64,000 nt of DNA from an uncultured Blautia sp. GTDB taxonomy: Bacteria > Bacillota > Clostridia > Lachnospirales > Lachnospiraceae. The notes beneath the pieces are model-generated. The model saw nothing but the letters and a program-made list of their open reading frames with translations. It did no database searches and was not told the origin of the DNA. The translations under genes were made by a program, and so were the position numbers. Shown piece after piece: positions 36,577 through 46,186 of this stretch. The DNA is taken from positions 38,871 through 102,870 of the forward strand of contig NZ_CAKRXI010000004.1 in NCBI RefSeq assembly GCF_934424005.1, read 5' to 3'. Positions within the stretch are counted from its first letter, which is position 1. Every line of letters begins with the position of its first letter.

Positions 36577-37530
36577 ATGATTTCTTTGATTGTACCTGTT
36601 TTTAATATGGAACAATATTTACCACATTGTATGGAGTGCCTGTTATGTCAAACTGGAAATTATGAAATCATTCTGGTTGATGACGGATCTCAAGACGGTA
36701 GTGCTACGCTTTGCGACAAATATGCTATGGAGCATTCAAAGCTGGTGCATGTGGTTCACAAAGAGAACGGAGGACTGTCTTCTGCACGAAATGCTGGAAT
36801 GGATGTTGCACAGGGGGAATATGTTATATTTCCAGATCCGGATGACTGGGTAGAGCCAAAATTTGTGAAGCGGATGATGGAACTGCAGGAACAGTATCAT
36901 CCTGAACTTCTGTGTGTTGGCTATGTGGTTAATTTTGATGCGTATTCAGTACTTGCAAATAAAGGACAATTTATTCGGCAAATGGACGGAGTACAGGCCC
37001 AGAGAGCGCTGTTGCTACCACCGTCTATTAGCGGCTTTGCGTGGAATAAGTTGTATCATTTGGATATTATCCGGGACAATGGCCTAAGATTTTTAAACGA
37101 TGTAGGAACAACGGAGGATTTGGACTTTGCTTTTCGCTATTTACAGCAATGCAAACGGATTGTTTTTTCACCGGAGGATAGATTGTATCACTATTACCAG
37201 CGTAGAGGAGCGGCAACTCATAGTAATTTTTCACGTAAACAGTTGGAGTCAATTCGAACATATGAGAAGATGATTGTTGCCAGTACAGATAAAGAGCTGA
37301 TTCGTGCAGCTGAGGAAGAAATCTGCAACACGGCCATAAATCTGATCTGGAGCTATCAAAATAACCATTTTCAAGATGATGAAGCATGGAGGCAGCTGAG
37401 GTATTACTTGAAACGATATTTAAAGCAATATTTTACAAGTAAACATTATGGTTGTGGCAGAAAACTTCAGGCGGTTTTAGCATATTGTGTGCCACAGTTA
37501 TATGTTGCGCTAAAAAAACAAGTCATTTAG
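36577..37530 (+). CDS. Family 2 glycosyltransferase with DPDD motif
   Basis: A 317-aa GT2 enzyme starting with ISLIVPVFNMEQYLPHCM; LVDDGSQDGS and FPDPDDWVEP are the Asp motifs. The metal motif reads DPDD where most paralogues here read DSDD; both Asp ends are kept, so it should be active. GTAAGGAGTAA precedes the ATG. Confidence 0.9.
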   Translation: MISLIVPVFNMEQYLPHCMECLLCQTGNYEIILVDDGSQDGSATLCDKYAMEHSKLVHVVHKENGGLSSARNAGMDVAQGEYVIFPDPDDWVEPKFVKRMMELQEQYHPELLCVGYVVNFDAYSVLANKGQFIRQMDGVQAQRALLLPPSISGFAWNKLYHLDIIRDNGLRFLNDVGTTEDLDFAFRYLQQCKRIVFSPEDRLYHYYQRRGAATHSNFSRKQLESIRTYEKMIVASTDKELIRAAEEEICNTAINLIWSYQNNHFQDDEAWRQLRYYLKRYLKQYFTSKHYGCGRKLQAVLAYCVPQLYVALKKQVI

Positions 37531-37551
37531 GACGTATAAAGGAGAGAAGTT

Positions 37552-38484
37552 GTGGTTGCAGCAGTAATAGTAACGTATAATCGAAAAGAATTACTGGGAG
37601 AAAATATTCGGATGCTGCTGAAGCAGACAAGGCCGTTTGATCAGATTTTTATTATAGACAATTGTTCAACAGATGGGACAGCAGAGTATCTAAAGGAAAA
37701 CAGTTGGAAAAATAAATCTCCATTTATATATATTAAAACAGAGTCTAATATCGGCGGAGCTGGTGGTTTTTATAGTGGCACAAAGGCTGCTTTTGAGACA
37801 GGAGCAGATTGGATTGTACTGATGGATGATGACGGGCGAATGCTAGATGAATTTACATTGGAACGTCTTTTAACGGTGGCAGAGAGGCTTTACCAACAGA
37901 ACTATGCAAATAAGAAATTGTTTATCAATGCCTTAGTACAGCAAGGAGAGATGCTCTCTTTCGAAATGGAATCAAAATATACAGTTCAACAGGCTTTAGA
38001 CGCATCCAAAGATGGTCTTTTAGAAGGAGAGGCTAACCCGTTTAATGGAACATTAGTTTCTCGGGAATTGGTTGAGAGTATTGGATACCCTAATAAAGAA
38101 TTTTTTATTAAAGGTGATGAAGTTGAGTATAAGCAGCGAACAAAGGATGCAGGTGGATATATAGCCACTGTTGTGGAGGCGAGATATGTACATCCAAGGC
38201 CAGAGACATATGAGCGCACTGTGTTTAGGAAAAAGGTTCCATTTTTTGTGGAGGCACCGTGGAAAGAATACTACACAGCTCGAAATTTCACTTACATGTA
38301 CAAGGAAAAAGGATGGTACAAGGCAATTGTATTTGAGCTGATATTGGTGAAAGTGCTTTCTGTTTTATCTATGAAATGTAAGAAAATTAATACATTTAAA
38401 ATGGTATTTAAGGGTGTTTATGATGGATGGACAGGAAAATTAGGGAAAAAAATTGAACCATACAAGAAAAATAATGATAATTAA
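37552..38484 (+). CDS. Family 2 glycosyltransferase, galactofuranosyl/rhamnosyl-transferase-like
   Basis: A 310-aa enzyme starting at GTG 37552 behind AAAGGAGAG. VAAVIVTYNRKELLGENI, IIDNCSTDGT, SNIGGAGGFYSG and VLMDDDGRML are typical of the GlfT2/WbbL-like GT2 subgroup that transfers furanose or rhamnose residues. The NIGGAGGF signature separates it from the other GT2 enzymes in the locus. Specificity is an inference from family only. Confidence 0.88.
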   Translation: MVAAVIVTYNRKELLGENIRMLLKQTRPFDQIFIIDNCSTDGTAEYLKENSWKNKSPFIYIKTESNIGGAGGFYSGTKAAFETGADWIVLMDDDGRMLDEFTLERLLTVAERLYQQNYANKKLFINALVQQGEMLSFEMESKYTVQQALDASKDGLLEGEANPFNGTLVSRELVESIGYPNKEFFIKGDEVEYKQRTKDAGGYIATVVEARYVHPRPETYERTVFRKKVPFFVEAPWKEYYTARNFTYMYKEKGWYKAIVFELILVKVLSVLSMKCKKINTFKMVFKGVYDGWTGKLGKKIEPYKKNNDN

Positions 38485-38539
38485 TCAATCTAAATGGATT
38501 AAAGATTAATGATAATACTTAGAAAGTTGGAGAAGAACA

Positions 38540-39520
38540 GTGACAAAGAGAATATATGGGATAGACTTATTGAAAGTATTAGCATGCAGTGGAGTCGTAG
38601 CTTTACATACCGTGAATGGTTCATTGGGTATAGTAAATCGTATAGTGACGATTATTTGTTCACTGAGTATTCCGACGTTTTTTATGTGCAGTGGCTATGT
38701 GGCCTTTTTAAAAAGCGAGATATCATATCATTATGTTTTGAAAAAAATAAATAAAATAGTTATTGTATGTTTTGGATGGGAAATACTGCATGCTATTGCT
38801 TATTTCTTATACTATCATGATGTAAGAAATTTTGTTGAAAGTTTTTTCTTGGATTTTTTGCAGAAAGGATTATTTTTTCACTTTTGGTTCATGGGTGTGC
38901 TGATTATTTTATATTTGCTGTTACCAATTTTGAGAGTACTGAAAATGAAAATGCCAATGATATATGCAGGGATACTTGTGGGTATGTGTGTGATATGCAT
39001 CTGCATAGATGGAATCAATATGATTATTGGATATCAGGCAAATCTGTCTGTTGTTCAAACATTTAGGTTGTGGCAATGGCTTTTTTATTATATGTTGGGA
39101 GGATTCTTTGCTACTTGCGAAAATAAACGAAAGATAAATATTGAACAGGTTGGAATAGCACTGTCTGTTTTGGTGGTTTGGCTTTGGCTTGTTGGAGAGT
39201 ACAGATTTGGAAAAATTGAGATAGAAGGATTTTATGGTTCGGTTCCTGTTATTGGAGCAACGATTTGTATGTTTTTATTTTTTTACCAAGCAAAATTTAA
39301 TAGTTTGACAATAAAATTGCTTAAATTAGAAACTTCCTGTATTATGGGAGTTTATATCATTCACCCATTTATTGGAGCTACACTTTCGCATTTTATACCA
39401 TTATTAGGAATAAAATGTATGCCAAATTTAATGTGTTGGATTATAACAATATTAATAAGTGTTATCATTTCATGGGCAATTGGAAAAATACCGCTTATTT
39501 CTGAATTGATAAAAATATAA
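38540..39520 (+). CDS. Membrane acyltransferase, acyltransferase-3 family
   Basis: A 326-aa protein with about ten membrane segments. It opens with RIYGIDLLKVLACSGVVALHT, which holds the conserved His of the acyltransferase-3 family (OatA/WecH type). These enzymes move acetyl groups across the membrane to sugars. The start is GTG 38540 after TTGGAGAAG. It would decorate the repeat unit. Confidence 0.88.
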   Translation: MTKRIYGIDLLKVLACSGVVALHTVNGSLGIVNRIVTIICSLSIPTFFMCSGYVAFLKSEISYHYVLKKINKIVIVCFGWEILHAIAYFLYYHDVRNFVESFFLDFLQKGLFFHFWFMGVLIILYLLLPILRVLKMKMPMIYAGILVGMCVICICIDGINMIIGYQANLSVVQTFRLWQWLFYYMLGGFFATCENKRKINIEQVGIALSVLVVWLWLVGEYRFGKIEIEGFYGSVPVIGATICMFLFFYQAKFNSLTIKLLKLETSCIMGVYIIHPFIGATLSHFIPLLGIKCMPNLMCWIITILISVIISWAIGKIPLISELIKI

Positions 39521-39533
39521 TGGGAGAATATAT

Positions 39534-40484
39534 ATGGAAGATTTAATATCAATAATTGTTCCTGTATACAATGTTGAAGCCTATTTAAAAGAATGCATAT
39601 CCAGTATTATGAATCAAACATATCATGCATTACAAGTTATTTTAATTGATGATGGTTCTACAGACAAAAGTGGGGAGATTTGTGATTGCTTTGCAAAACA
39701 GGATGATCGTATTGAGGTGATTCATCAAAAAAATAGTGGTGTAAGTTCGGCCAGAAATGCGGGCTTGCAGGTTGCAAATGGAAGATTTGTTATTTTTACA
39801 GATGCGGATGATAAATTGCCAAATACAGCGTATCAGAGCTTACTAGCGGCATGGACAGGAGAAGAAGAAAGCCTTGTAATAGGGAAAATTAAGTATATTG
39901 ATAATGAAGGAAACGAGATAAAGATATCATCTGATTTTCGAGAAGCTAAAATAGATATAAACACTTTTACAAGGGATTTGCTTGAGGAAAAGAAATTTGG
40001 TTATTTAGGTTATTTATGTGACAAATTGTTTGTACGACGCATTATTACTGAAAATGGTTTGATTTTTAATCATGCTATAAAACTTAACGAAGATAGACTG
40101 TTTATTCTTCAATATTTGTTTTATTGCAAAGAAGTATTGTTTTGCAACAGAACTATATATTTTTATCGCCAAAGAAGTGACAGCGCCATTAATGAAACGC
40201 GACGAAATCATATAGTATCAGATAAGGAAATGACGATGATAGATGCTTTTATTTTAATGGAAAAAATATGTCAAATGCATTCAGATGCATTATATTATAT
40301 TTGCATAAGAAAAGCATATGAAAACATTTTAGGATTATTAGGTAAAGTATATAAAAATGATTATGAAAAAAAAAGAAAATTGACTAAATTACTTTGGGAG
40401 CATTGTAATATATGTTTAAAAAATCCTGAGTATAGATTATTTGAGAAAATAAAATTGATTATTCACAGTGTTTTGAAGAGGTAG
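39534..40484 (+). CDS. Family 2 glycosyltransferase
   Basis: A 316-aa GT2 enzyme: ISIIVPVYNVEAYLKECISS, LIDDGSTDKSG, GVSSARNAGL and FTDADDKLP. GGGAGAATATAT precedes the ATG. Very A/T-rich codon choice, like its neighbours. Acceptor and donor unknown. Confidence 0.9.
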   Translation: MEDLISIIVPVYNVEAYLKECISSIMNQTYHALQVILIDDGSTDKSGEICDCFAKQDDRIEVIHQKNSGVSSARNAGLQVANGRFVIFTDADDKLPNTAYQSLLAAWTGEEESLVIGKIKYIDNEGNEIKISSDFREAKIDINTFTRDLLEEKKFGYLGYLCDKLFVRRIITENGLIFNHAIKLNEDRLFILQYLFYCKEVLFCNRTIYFYRQRSDSAINETRRNHIVSDKEMTMIDAFILMEKICQMHSDALYYICIRKAYENILGLLGKVYKNDYEKKRKLTKLLWEHCNICLKNPEYRLFEKIKLIIHSVLKR

Positions 40485-40492
40485 TTAAACGC

Positions 40493-41488
40493 ATGAAGAA
40501 ACAAACAATTTCTGTAATTATTCCAGTATATAAATCCGAAGCAAGTATTCGCCGTTGTGTGGAAAGTCTGTTGAAACAAACATATGAAAAACTTGAGATT
40601 ATCTTAGTGGACGATGGCTCGCCTGATGAGAGTGGAGCAATTTGTGATGAATATGCAAATAATTATTCACATATTCGTGTACTTCACAAAAAAAATGAAG
40701 GACCTGCATCTGCGAGAGATTACGGAATCGAGATTGCAAGTGGAGAATATATAGGTTTTGTAGATTCGGATGATTATACATATCCTCAGATGTATGAACA
40801 TTTGTGGAATGCAATTCAAACATATGGAACTAAATTAGCTATTTGTGGTTTTGACTGTGTGAATAGTGATGAATCTGTTGTGAAAGAATTTGCCGAGTAT
40901 AATTCTATACAACAAGGTATTTTTTCTGCGAAAGAGCTCTTACCCAAAATTGTGCAAACAAATGGTTGGGCATATGTAGTCCCTTGGAATAAATTATACC
41001 ATAGAGATATAATTGATAGTTCTTTTTTTCCTGTTGGCAAATATTACGAAGATGAATTTGGAATTGCTCAGTTGATCTATCGTGCAGAAACAATAGCTTG
41101 TCTTTCTTCAAAAGAATACCATTATTATTATATGCGTAAAGGCGGGCAGACAGAAGGTTCAGATATGATTACACATTTGGATGCGCTAGAAGCTCTGTAT
41201 CTGCGCTGTATGTTTTATCAAAAAGAAGGGTTAGATGAATTCATACATGATAATCGTACAATTCTATTTCGTGAATTGGAAAAATATTATAGATGTCTTG
41301 ATTACAAAGATCCAATTGTACGTAATAAGTTAAAACAAATTTCTAAATGGTATGGAGATATTCCAGGGAGAAAACTAAATGAAACTTTACGATGGTATTT
41401 GTTGCGCATTTCACCACGACTGGAACATATATTGACCACATGTATACATGCACAGAGTAAAGGAATAATACAAAATATTTATGAATAA
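40493..41488 (+). CDS. Family 2 glycosyltransferase
   Basis: A 331-aa GT2 enzyme: ISVIIPVYKSEASIRRCVES, LVDDGSPDESG and FVDSDDYTYP. The last residues overlap the flippase start by 8 bases, so the two are coupled. Sixth GT2 enzyme in the locus, which suggests a repeat unit of many sugars. Confidence 0.9.
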   Translation: MKKQTISVIIPVYKSEASIRRCVESLLKQTYEKLEIILVDDGSPDESGAICDEYANNYSHIRVLHKKNEGPASARDYGIEIASGEYIGFVDSDDYTYPQMYEHLWNAIQTYGTKLAICGFDCVNSDESVVKEFAEYNSIQQGIFSAKELLPKIVQTNGWAYVVPWNKLYHRDIIDSSFFPVGKYYEDEFGIAQLIYRAETIACLSSKEYHYYYMRKGGQTEGSDMITHLDALEALYLRCMFYQKEGLDEFIHDNRTILFRELEKYYRCLDYKDPIVRNKLKQISKWYGDIPGRKLNETLRWYLLRISPRLEHILTTCIHAQSKGIIQNIYE

Positions 41489-43019
41489 AGGAAAGCAACT
41501 TTCAATTAATTTTATAACACAAATTTTATCTTTTATAATTAATTTGGTGATTAGTTTTTGCTTAACGCCATATGTAATTAAATGTATTGGAAAAGAGGTT
41601 TATGGATATGTTAGTTTAGCAAATAATTTTACTAGTTATGTTTCTGTATTTACTGTTGCTTTAAATGGTATGCTTAGTCGATATGTGACAATTTTCTATG
41701 CGAAAAAAGATTATGATTCTGTTTCGCGTTACATGTCATCTGTTTTACTTACAAATGTAGGGATAATGTTAGTTCTATTGCCTACTAGTATTAGTTTTGT
41801 TGCTAATTTGGGAAAATTTATAAAATTGCCAGTGGGTGTTGAATGGGATATCAAATTACTATTTTTACTAATTTTTGTTAGTTTTTGTATTAACCTTCCA
41901 GGGGGGTGTTTCTATTCATGCGCTTATGCCGCAAATCGCTTAGATAAAGCAAATATTAGTAGCCTTATTAGTAGTATTTTAAGAATTACAGTATTAATGG
42001 TGATGCTTACAGTTTTGACACCACATGTTTGGTATGCTGGATTTGCATCCTTAATTTGTACAGTATATTTAATAGTTGCTTATTGTTACTATCAAAGAAA
42101 ATATATGCCTGAAATAAGCATTGCTTTTCGATATTTTGATTGGACAATAGTAAAGGAATTGATGGGAATTGGTATTTGGAATTCTATCAGTCAACTTAGC
42201 CAATTATTATTGATAGGCTTAGATTTGATAATAGCAAATGTGATGGTTAGCGTTATAAGCATGAATTTGCTTTCTTATGCAAAAATGATTCCATCACAAC
42301 TGGTTAGCCTTTTAGCAGCAATTGCGGGGATTTTCGCTCCAATGATGACTATTGCTTATGGAAAAGGAGATAAGGATGAGTTTATTTGTGAGACAAAGTT
42401 TGCGATTAAATGTAGTGGATTTTTATGTAGTGTTCCAATTATTGGTTTGGTTGTTTTTGGAGAGAACTTTTTTAGACTCTGGCTTAAGGCATTATCCATG
42501 GATGAAATACATATAGTAGCAATTTTATCAATTTTAACTATTTTGCCACAGATTTTTAGTGTTTATATTTATCCACTTTATACAGTTAATATGATTACGA
42601 CTAAAATTAAAATTCCGGTGATTGTAACTATAGGCTACGGTATATTAAATATATTTTTAGTATATTTACTGCTTCAAGTGACTGATTTGGGAATTTATGC
42701 AGTTGCAGGTGTCAGTTCTGTACTTTCGGTGTTATATATTCTGATTTTTGTACCGAATTATGCAGCATACACTATTAGTGCGGCACGGTTGATATTTTAC
42801 AAACCTTTGATATTGGGAATATTATGTAATGGCATATTACTGTGCATTTTTTGCATAATTCACAATATCCTTCCGATAAAGGGATGGAAAACCTTTTTTG
42901 GAGCGTGTGGAATTGCGGCAACTATTGGCTATATTTTAACATTTTTCATCTTATTTAATCGAATGGAACGAAAAGAGATACTTAGATTTGTCATGAGAAG
43001 GATTAGGAATAGAATATGA
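41481..43019 (+). CDS. Polysaccharide flippase, Wzx-like (MATE/MOP superfamily)
   Basis: A 512-aa membrane protein with about 12-14 hydrophobic segments. NFITQILSFIINLVISFCLT and IGKEVYGYVSLANNF near the N-terminus match Wzx-type exporters, which move the lipid-linked repeat unit to the outer leaflet. It completes the Wzx/Wzy-type set with the EpsG-like polymerase. It overlaps the next gene by 4 bases. Confidence 0.9.
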   Translation: MNKGKQLSINFITQILSFIINLVISFCLTPYVIKCIGKEVYGYVSLANNFTSYVSVFTVALNGMLSRYVTIFYAKKDYDSVSRYMSSVLLTNVGIMLVLLPTSISFVANLGKFIKLPVGVEWDIKLLFLLIFVSFCINLPGGCFYSCAYAANRLDKANISSLISSILRITVLMVMLTVLTPHVWYAGFASLICTVYLIVAYCYYQRKYMPEISIAFRYFDWTIVKELMGIGIWNSISQLSQLLLIGLDLIIANVMVSVISMNLLSYAKMIPSQLVSLLAAIAGIFAPMMTIAYGKGDKDEFICETKFAIKCSGFLCSVPIIGLVVFGENFFRLWLKALSMDEIHIVAILSILTILPQIFSVYIYPLYTVNMITTKIKIPVIVTIGYGILNIFLVYLLLQVTDLGIYAVAGVSSVLSVLYILIFVPNYAAYTISAARLIFYKPLILGILCNGILLCIFCIIHNILPIKGWKTFFGACGIAATIGYILTFFILFNRMERKEILRFVMRRIRNRI

Positions 43020-44290
43020 AAATAGGAATTGTAACTGTTCAATATGCTAATAATTTTGGCGCAGTATTGCAGGCATATGGCTTAAAAATAGTTTTGGAAC
43101 AAATGGGACATCAAGTATTTTATATTAGAAGTTGTACAGATAAATATGCGCGTGGGTTATTTTATCGAATTCGTCCATATGGAAAGGAATATAGACATCT
43201 TTTAAGTTTTATTATAAAAAATTATCGAGGTTGGAAGCAGCATTATACATTTCAATCTGTAAAAAAAATCTTCCCAGTAATTGATTACTGGTCGGATGAA
43301 GAACTAGATTTAATTATACTGGGTAGTGATGAAATCTGGAATGTAAGAAATCCTCTTTTTAAACAGCCTGTTTTTTATGGATATGGAATGAATCCGGTAA
43401 TGACTTATGCTGTCAGTATAGGAAATGCAAGCTATACAGATATGCAAACTATACCAATGAAATATTTTCAAACAATAAATCCTGTTTTAGTCAGAGACAC
43501 TATGACGCAAGACTATTTGAAGTCTATTGGGATTAATAGTGACAGAGTATGTGATCCGACGCTTTTGGTAGATACTGAAGTTTTTTACCGCACATATCGA
43601 CATAGATTAATGAAAAAACCGTATCTTTTAGTTTATGCATACGGTCATTTGGAAACTGAAAATGTAAAGAAGACTATCCGAGATTTTGCAGAGAAAAGAG
43701 GACTTAGAGTAATTTCAGTATGTTTTCATCTTGATTGGTGCGATGGAACAATTAACTGTTCCCCACTGGATTTTAGCGCAGTTATGGAACAAGCAGAGTA
43801 TGTGTATACGTCTACTCTACATGGAACAATATTTTCTATTATTAATCACAAATCGTTTGTTAGTTTTCCATATAGCGTAAAAACAGTAGATTTATTACAG
43901 TCATTACATCTTTCTAATAGAATTGTTTCGTTGGATAATTGTACAGAACAGACTTTAGAACAAAAATTGATTTATGAACATATTGACTATAACTCTGTTG
44001 ATATAGAAATTGAAAAGCAGAGGAAACAGTCCAAAAAATTATTAGCAAAAGGTATTGATAAAGCAATAGAGAGAAAAAAGAATGCTTCTCAAAGGAAATT
44101 TCCTATACTGGTTCCCGAAAAGGCCTGCTGCTGTGGCTGCTCAGCTTGTTATGCTATTTGTCCGTTTCAAGCAATACATATGGAAGAAGATGTGGAAGGC
44201 TTTTTGTATCCTATAATTATTAAAGAGCGTTGTATTTGTTGTTATAAATGTCTTGAAGTCTGTGATTTAAAAAAGAACAAAAGAGGCTAG
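43016..44290 (+). CDS. Polysaccharide pyruvyl transferase fused to a 2[4Fe-4S] ferredoxin domain
   Basis: 424 aa. Residues 1-350 are a pyruvyl transferase of the CsaB/WcaK type (IGIVTVQYANNFGAVLQAYGL, ILGSDEIWN, STLHGTIFSI), which adds a ketal pyruvate or related group to sugars. Residues about 370-424 carry two ferredoxin motifs, CCCGCSACYAICP and CICCYKCLEVCD. This ferredoxin block normally begins the FrhB-like protein that is here encoded by the next gene, which lacks it. The domain seems to have moved across the gene boundary. Confidence 0.85.
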   Translation: MKIGIVTVQYANNFGAVLQAYGLKIVLEQMGHQVFYIRSCTDKYARGLFYRIRPYGKEYRHLLSFIIKNYRGWKQHYTFQSVKKIFPVIDYWSDEELDLIILGSDEIWNVRNPLFKQPVFYGYGMNPVMTYAVSIGNASYTDMQTIPMKYFQTINPVLVRDTMTQDYLKSIGINSDRVCDPTLLVDTEVFYRTYRHRLMKKPYLLVYAYGHLETENVKKTIRDFAEKRGLRVISVCFHLDWCDGTINCSPLDFSAVMEQAEYVYTSTLHGTIFSIINHKSFVSFPYSVKTVDLLQSLHLSNRIVSLDNCTEQTLEQKLIYEHIDYNSVDIEIEKQRKQSKKLLAKGIDKAIERKKNASQRKFPILVPEKACCCGCSACYAICPFQAIHMEEDVEGFLYPIIIKERCICCYKCLEVCDLKKNKRG

Positions 44291-44294
44291 TAGT

Positions 44295-45245
44295 ATGGAT
44301 GGAAAATTCAGAAAAAAAATATATGCAGCACGGCTAAAGGATGAGGAACGACTAATGAAAAGCTCTTCGGGAGGAGTATTTTGGGCATTAGCTAAAATTT
44401 TCTTAAATAGAGGAGATGCGGTTGTCTGTACAATCTACAACAACATAAAGGGAGTAGCAGAACTTCAATTAGTTACGGATATAGATCAATTGGACATAGC
44501 TCAAGGATCAAAATATATGCAGAGTAATCCGGGAAATTGCTTTCTGTTATGTACTGAATGGCTAGAACGACATAGTAAGAATAAGATTCTATTTTGCGGA
44601 ACAGGATGTCAGGCAGCAGGTTTTAGAAATTATATCGATATTAAAAAACTGAGAAATCGGGTGGTAATTATTGATCTTATCTGCCATGGGGTACCAAGTT
44701 CGAAAATATGGCGTGAATATGCAGAAACTTTAGAAGAAAAAAATCATGGAAAAATTGAGATGGTTTCATTTAAGGACAAGCGAAATGGTTGGAATAATCC
44801 TTATGCTTATGTGAAAATTTTACAGAAGGAAGTTCCTATTTTCGATTATGTTAATTTATTTTATAGTGGCTGTATTTTACGTCCTGTTTGTCATTGTTGC
44901 CCTTATGCGACAACAGTGAGGAAGACAGATATAACAATTGGTGATTTTTGGGGAATAGAAAAGGCAATACCGGATTTTTATAGTCAGAAGGGAACATCAC
45001 TGGTTTTAATTCAAACGGAATTAGGAGAGCAGCTTTTTTGTGAGATAGAAAAGCTGTTAGAGGTGCACAGAAGTTCCGTAGATGAATGTTTGCAACCTAA
45101 TTTGGTTATGGCAACACCTTGTTCAGAAAGAAGAACTTTTTTTTGGAAGCTTTATGAATCTCATGGAGTAATATATGCAATGAATAGACTTTTACACCCT
45201 ACATTTTTTCAACGTATAAAGGAGCTAATAAAGCATTACATTTAA
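44295..45245 (+). CDS. FrhB-like protein (F420 hydrogenase beta-subunit family) without its ferredoxin part
   Basis: A 316-aa protein. KSSSGGVFWALAK, GTGCQAAGFRNY, LICHGVPSSKIW, CHCCPYA and ITIGDFWG are hallmarks of the FrhB family proteins found in polysaccharide loci. Those usually start with a two-cluster ferredoxin domain; here the protein begins right after it, and the domain sits at the end of the preceding gene 4 bases upstream. A redox role in sugar modification is suspected for the family but not shown. Last gene of the EPS locus. Confidence 0.85.
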   Translation: MDGKFRKKIYAARLKDEERLMKSSSGGVFWALAKIFLNRGDAVVCTIYNNIKGVAELQLVTDIDQLDIAQGSKYMQSNPGNCFLLCTEWLERHSKNKILFCGTGCQAAGFRNYIDIKKLRNRVVIIDLICHGVPSSKIWREYAETLEEKNHGKIEMVSFKDKRNGWNNPYAYVKILQKEVPIFDYVNLFYSGCILRPVCHCCPYATTVRKTDITIGDFWGIEKAIPDFYSQKGTSLVLIQTELGEQLFCEIEKLLEVHRSSVDECLQPNLVMATPCSERRTFFWKLYESHGVIYAMNRLLHPTFFQRIKELIKHYI

Positions 45246-45300
45246 TAGAAAAAGATAGACTTTAAGGTGATTGTGTTGGTATATGGAAGGAGCACTTTAG

Positions 45301-46182
45301 ATGAGAGGGGATCATTGTCAGAGGAAAATTTTAGTAATTCTCTTATTGGCAATCATTTTAATAATAAGTATTGATTTGTTCGTTTCTAGATGCGTCTTGA
45401 GTGTTGTTCATTTGGAAAGGACTACATCGAAGCTAAGTATAGATTCCACCCTCCGCATCCTCCAGCTCACAGATCTACATAACAGTGAATTCGGAGCCAA
45501 CAACTCTCGCCTTGTTTCAGCCGTCCGCGCCCAATCCCCAGACCTGATCCTCCTGACCGGAGACCTGCTAAATTCAAACGAGCAGCGCACGGACATAGCA
45601 ACGAACCTGATCACGCAGCTTTGTGAGATTGCTCCGGTCTACTGTTCGAATGGCAATCATGAGATTGAATATCAGGAAAATTATGGAGTGGATGTGGACG
45701 AGTTGTACCGGAAAGCGGGAGCGGTAGTTCTGGAAAAGGAATACCAGGATGTTACAGTTAATGACCAGAAAGTCCGTCTTGGTGGCATTTATGGATACTG
45801 TCTTCCGGGAAAATATCTGGAGACGGGAGAGGCAGATCAGGAGGAATGCACATTTCTGGAAGAATTTCAGAACACAGATCTGCCAACAATCCTGATGTGT
45901 CACATGCCGGTCTGCTGGATGATCAATGGTAGTCTGGATGCATGGGATGTGGATTATGTGTTTGCAGGACATGTGCATGGTGGAGAAGTGATTCTGCCGT
46001 TTATCGGGGGATTGTATGGACCGGATCTGGGCTGGTTTCCAGGGCGGATGGAAGGTGTTTTTACTTCAGAAAACAAGGAAAAAACATTGATTTTGTCTAG
46101 GGGACTTGGAACGAGTGAGAGGATTCCTCGCTTTAATAATATACCGGAAATTATGGTTGTAGATATTCAGGGAAAGGACTGA
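45301..46182 (+). CDS. Membrane-anchored metallophosphoesterase, YkuE/YaeI-like
   Basis: A 293-aa enzyme: an N-terminal membrane anchor (about 10-30), then QLTDLHNSEFG, LTGDLLN, GNHEIEY, MCHMPVCW and AGHVHGGEV, the metal-binding motifs of calcineurin-like phosphoesterases. Family members cut phosphodiester or pyrophosphate bonds in envelope lipids such as UDP-diacylglucosamine analogues; the substrate here is unknown. Codon use changes sharply near 45440, from A/T-rich like the EPS genes to C/G-rich, which marks the end of the AT-rich segment inside this gene. Confidence 0.9.
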   Translation: MRGDHCQRKILVILLLAIILIISIDLFVSRCVLSVVHLERTTSKLSIDSTLRILQLTDLHNSEFGANNSRLVSAVRAQSPDLILLTGDLLNSNEQRTDIATNLITQLCEIAPVYCSNGNHEIEYQENYGVDVDELYRKAGAVVLEKEYQDVTVNDQKVRLGGIYGYCLPGKYLETGEADQEECTFLEEFQNTDLPTILMCHMPVCWMINGSLDAWDVDYVFAGHVHGGEVILPFIGGLYGPDLGWFPGRMEGVFTSENKEKTLILSRGLGTSERIPRFNNIPEIMVVDIQGKD

Positions 46183-46186
46183 GTGC

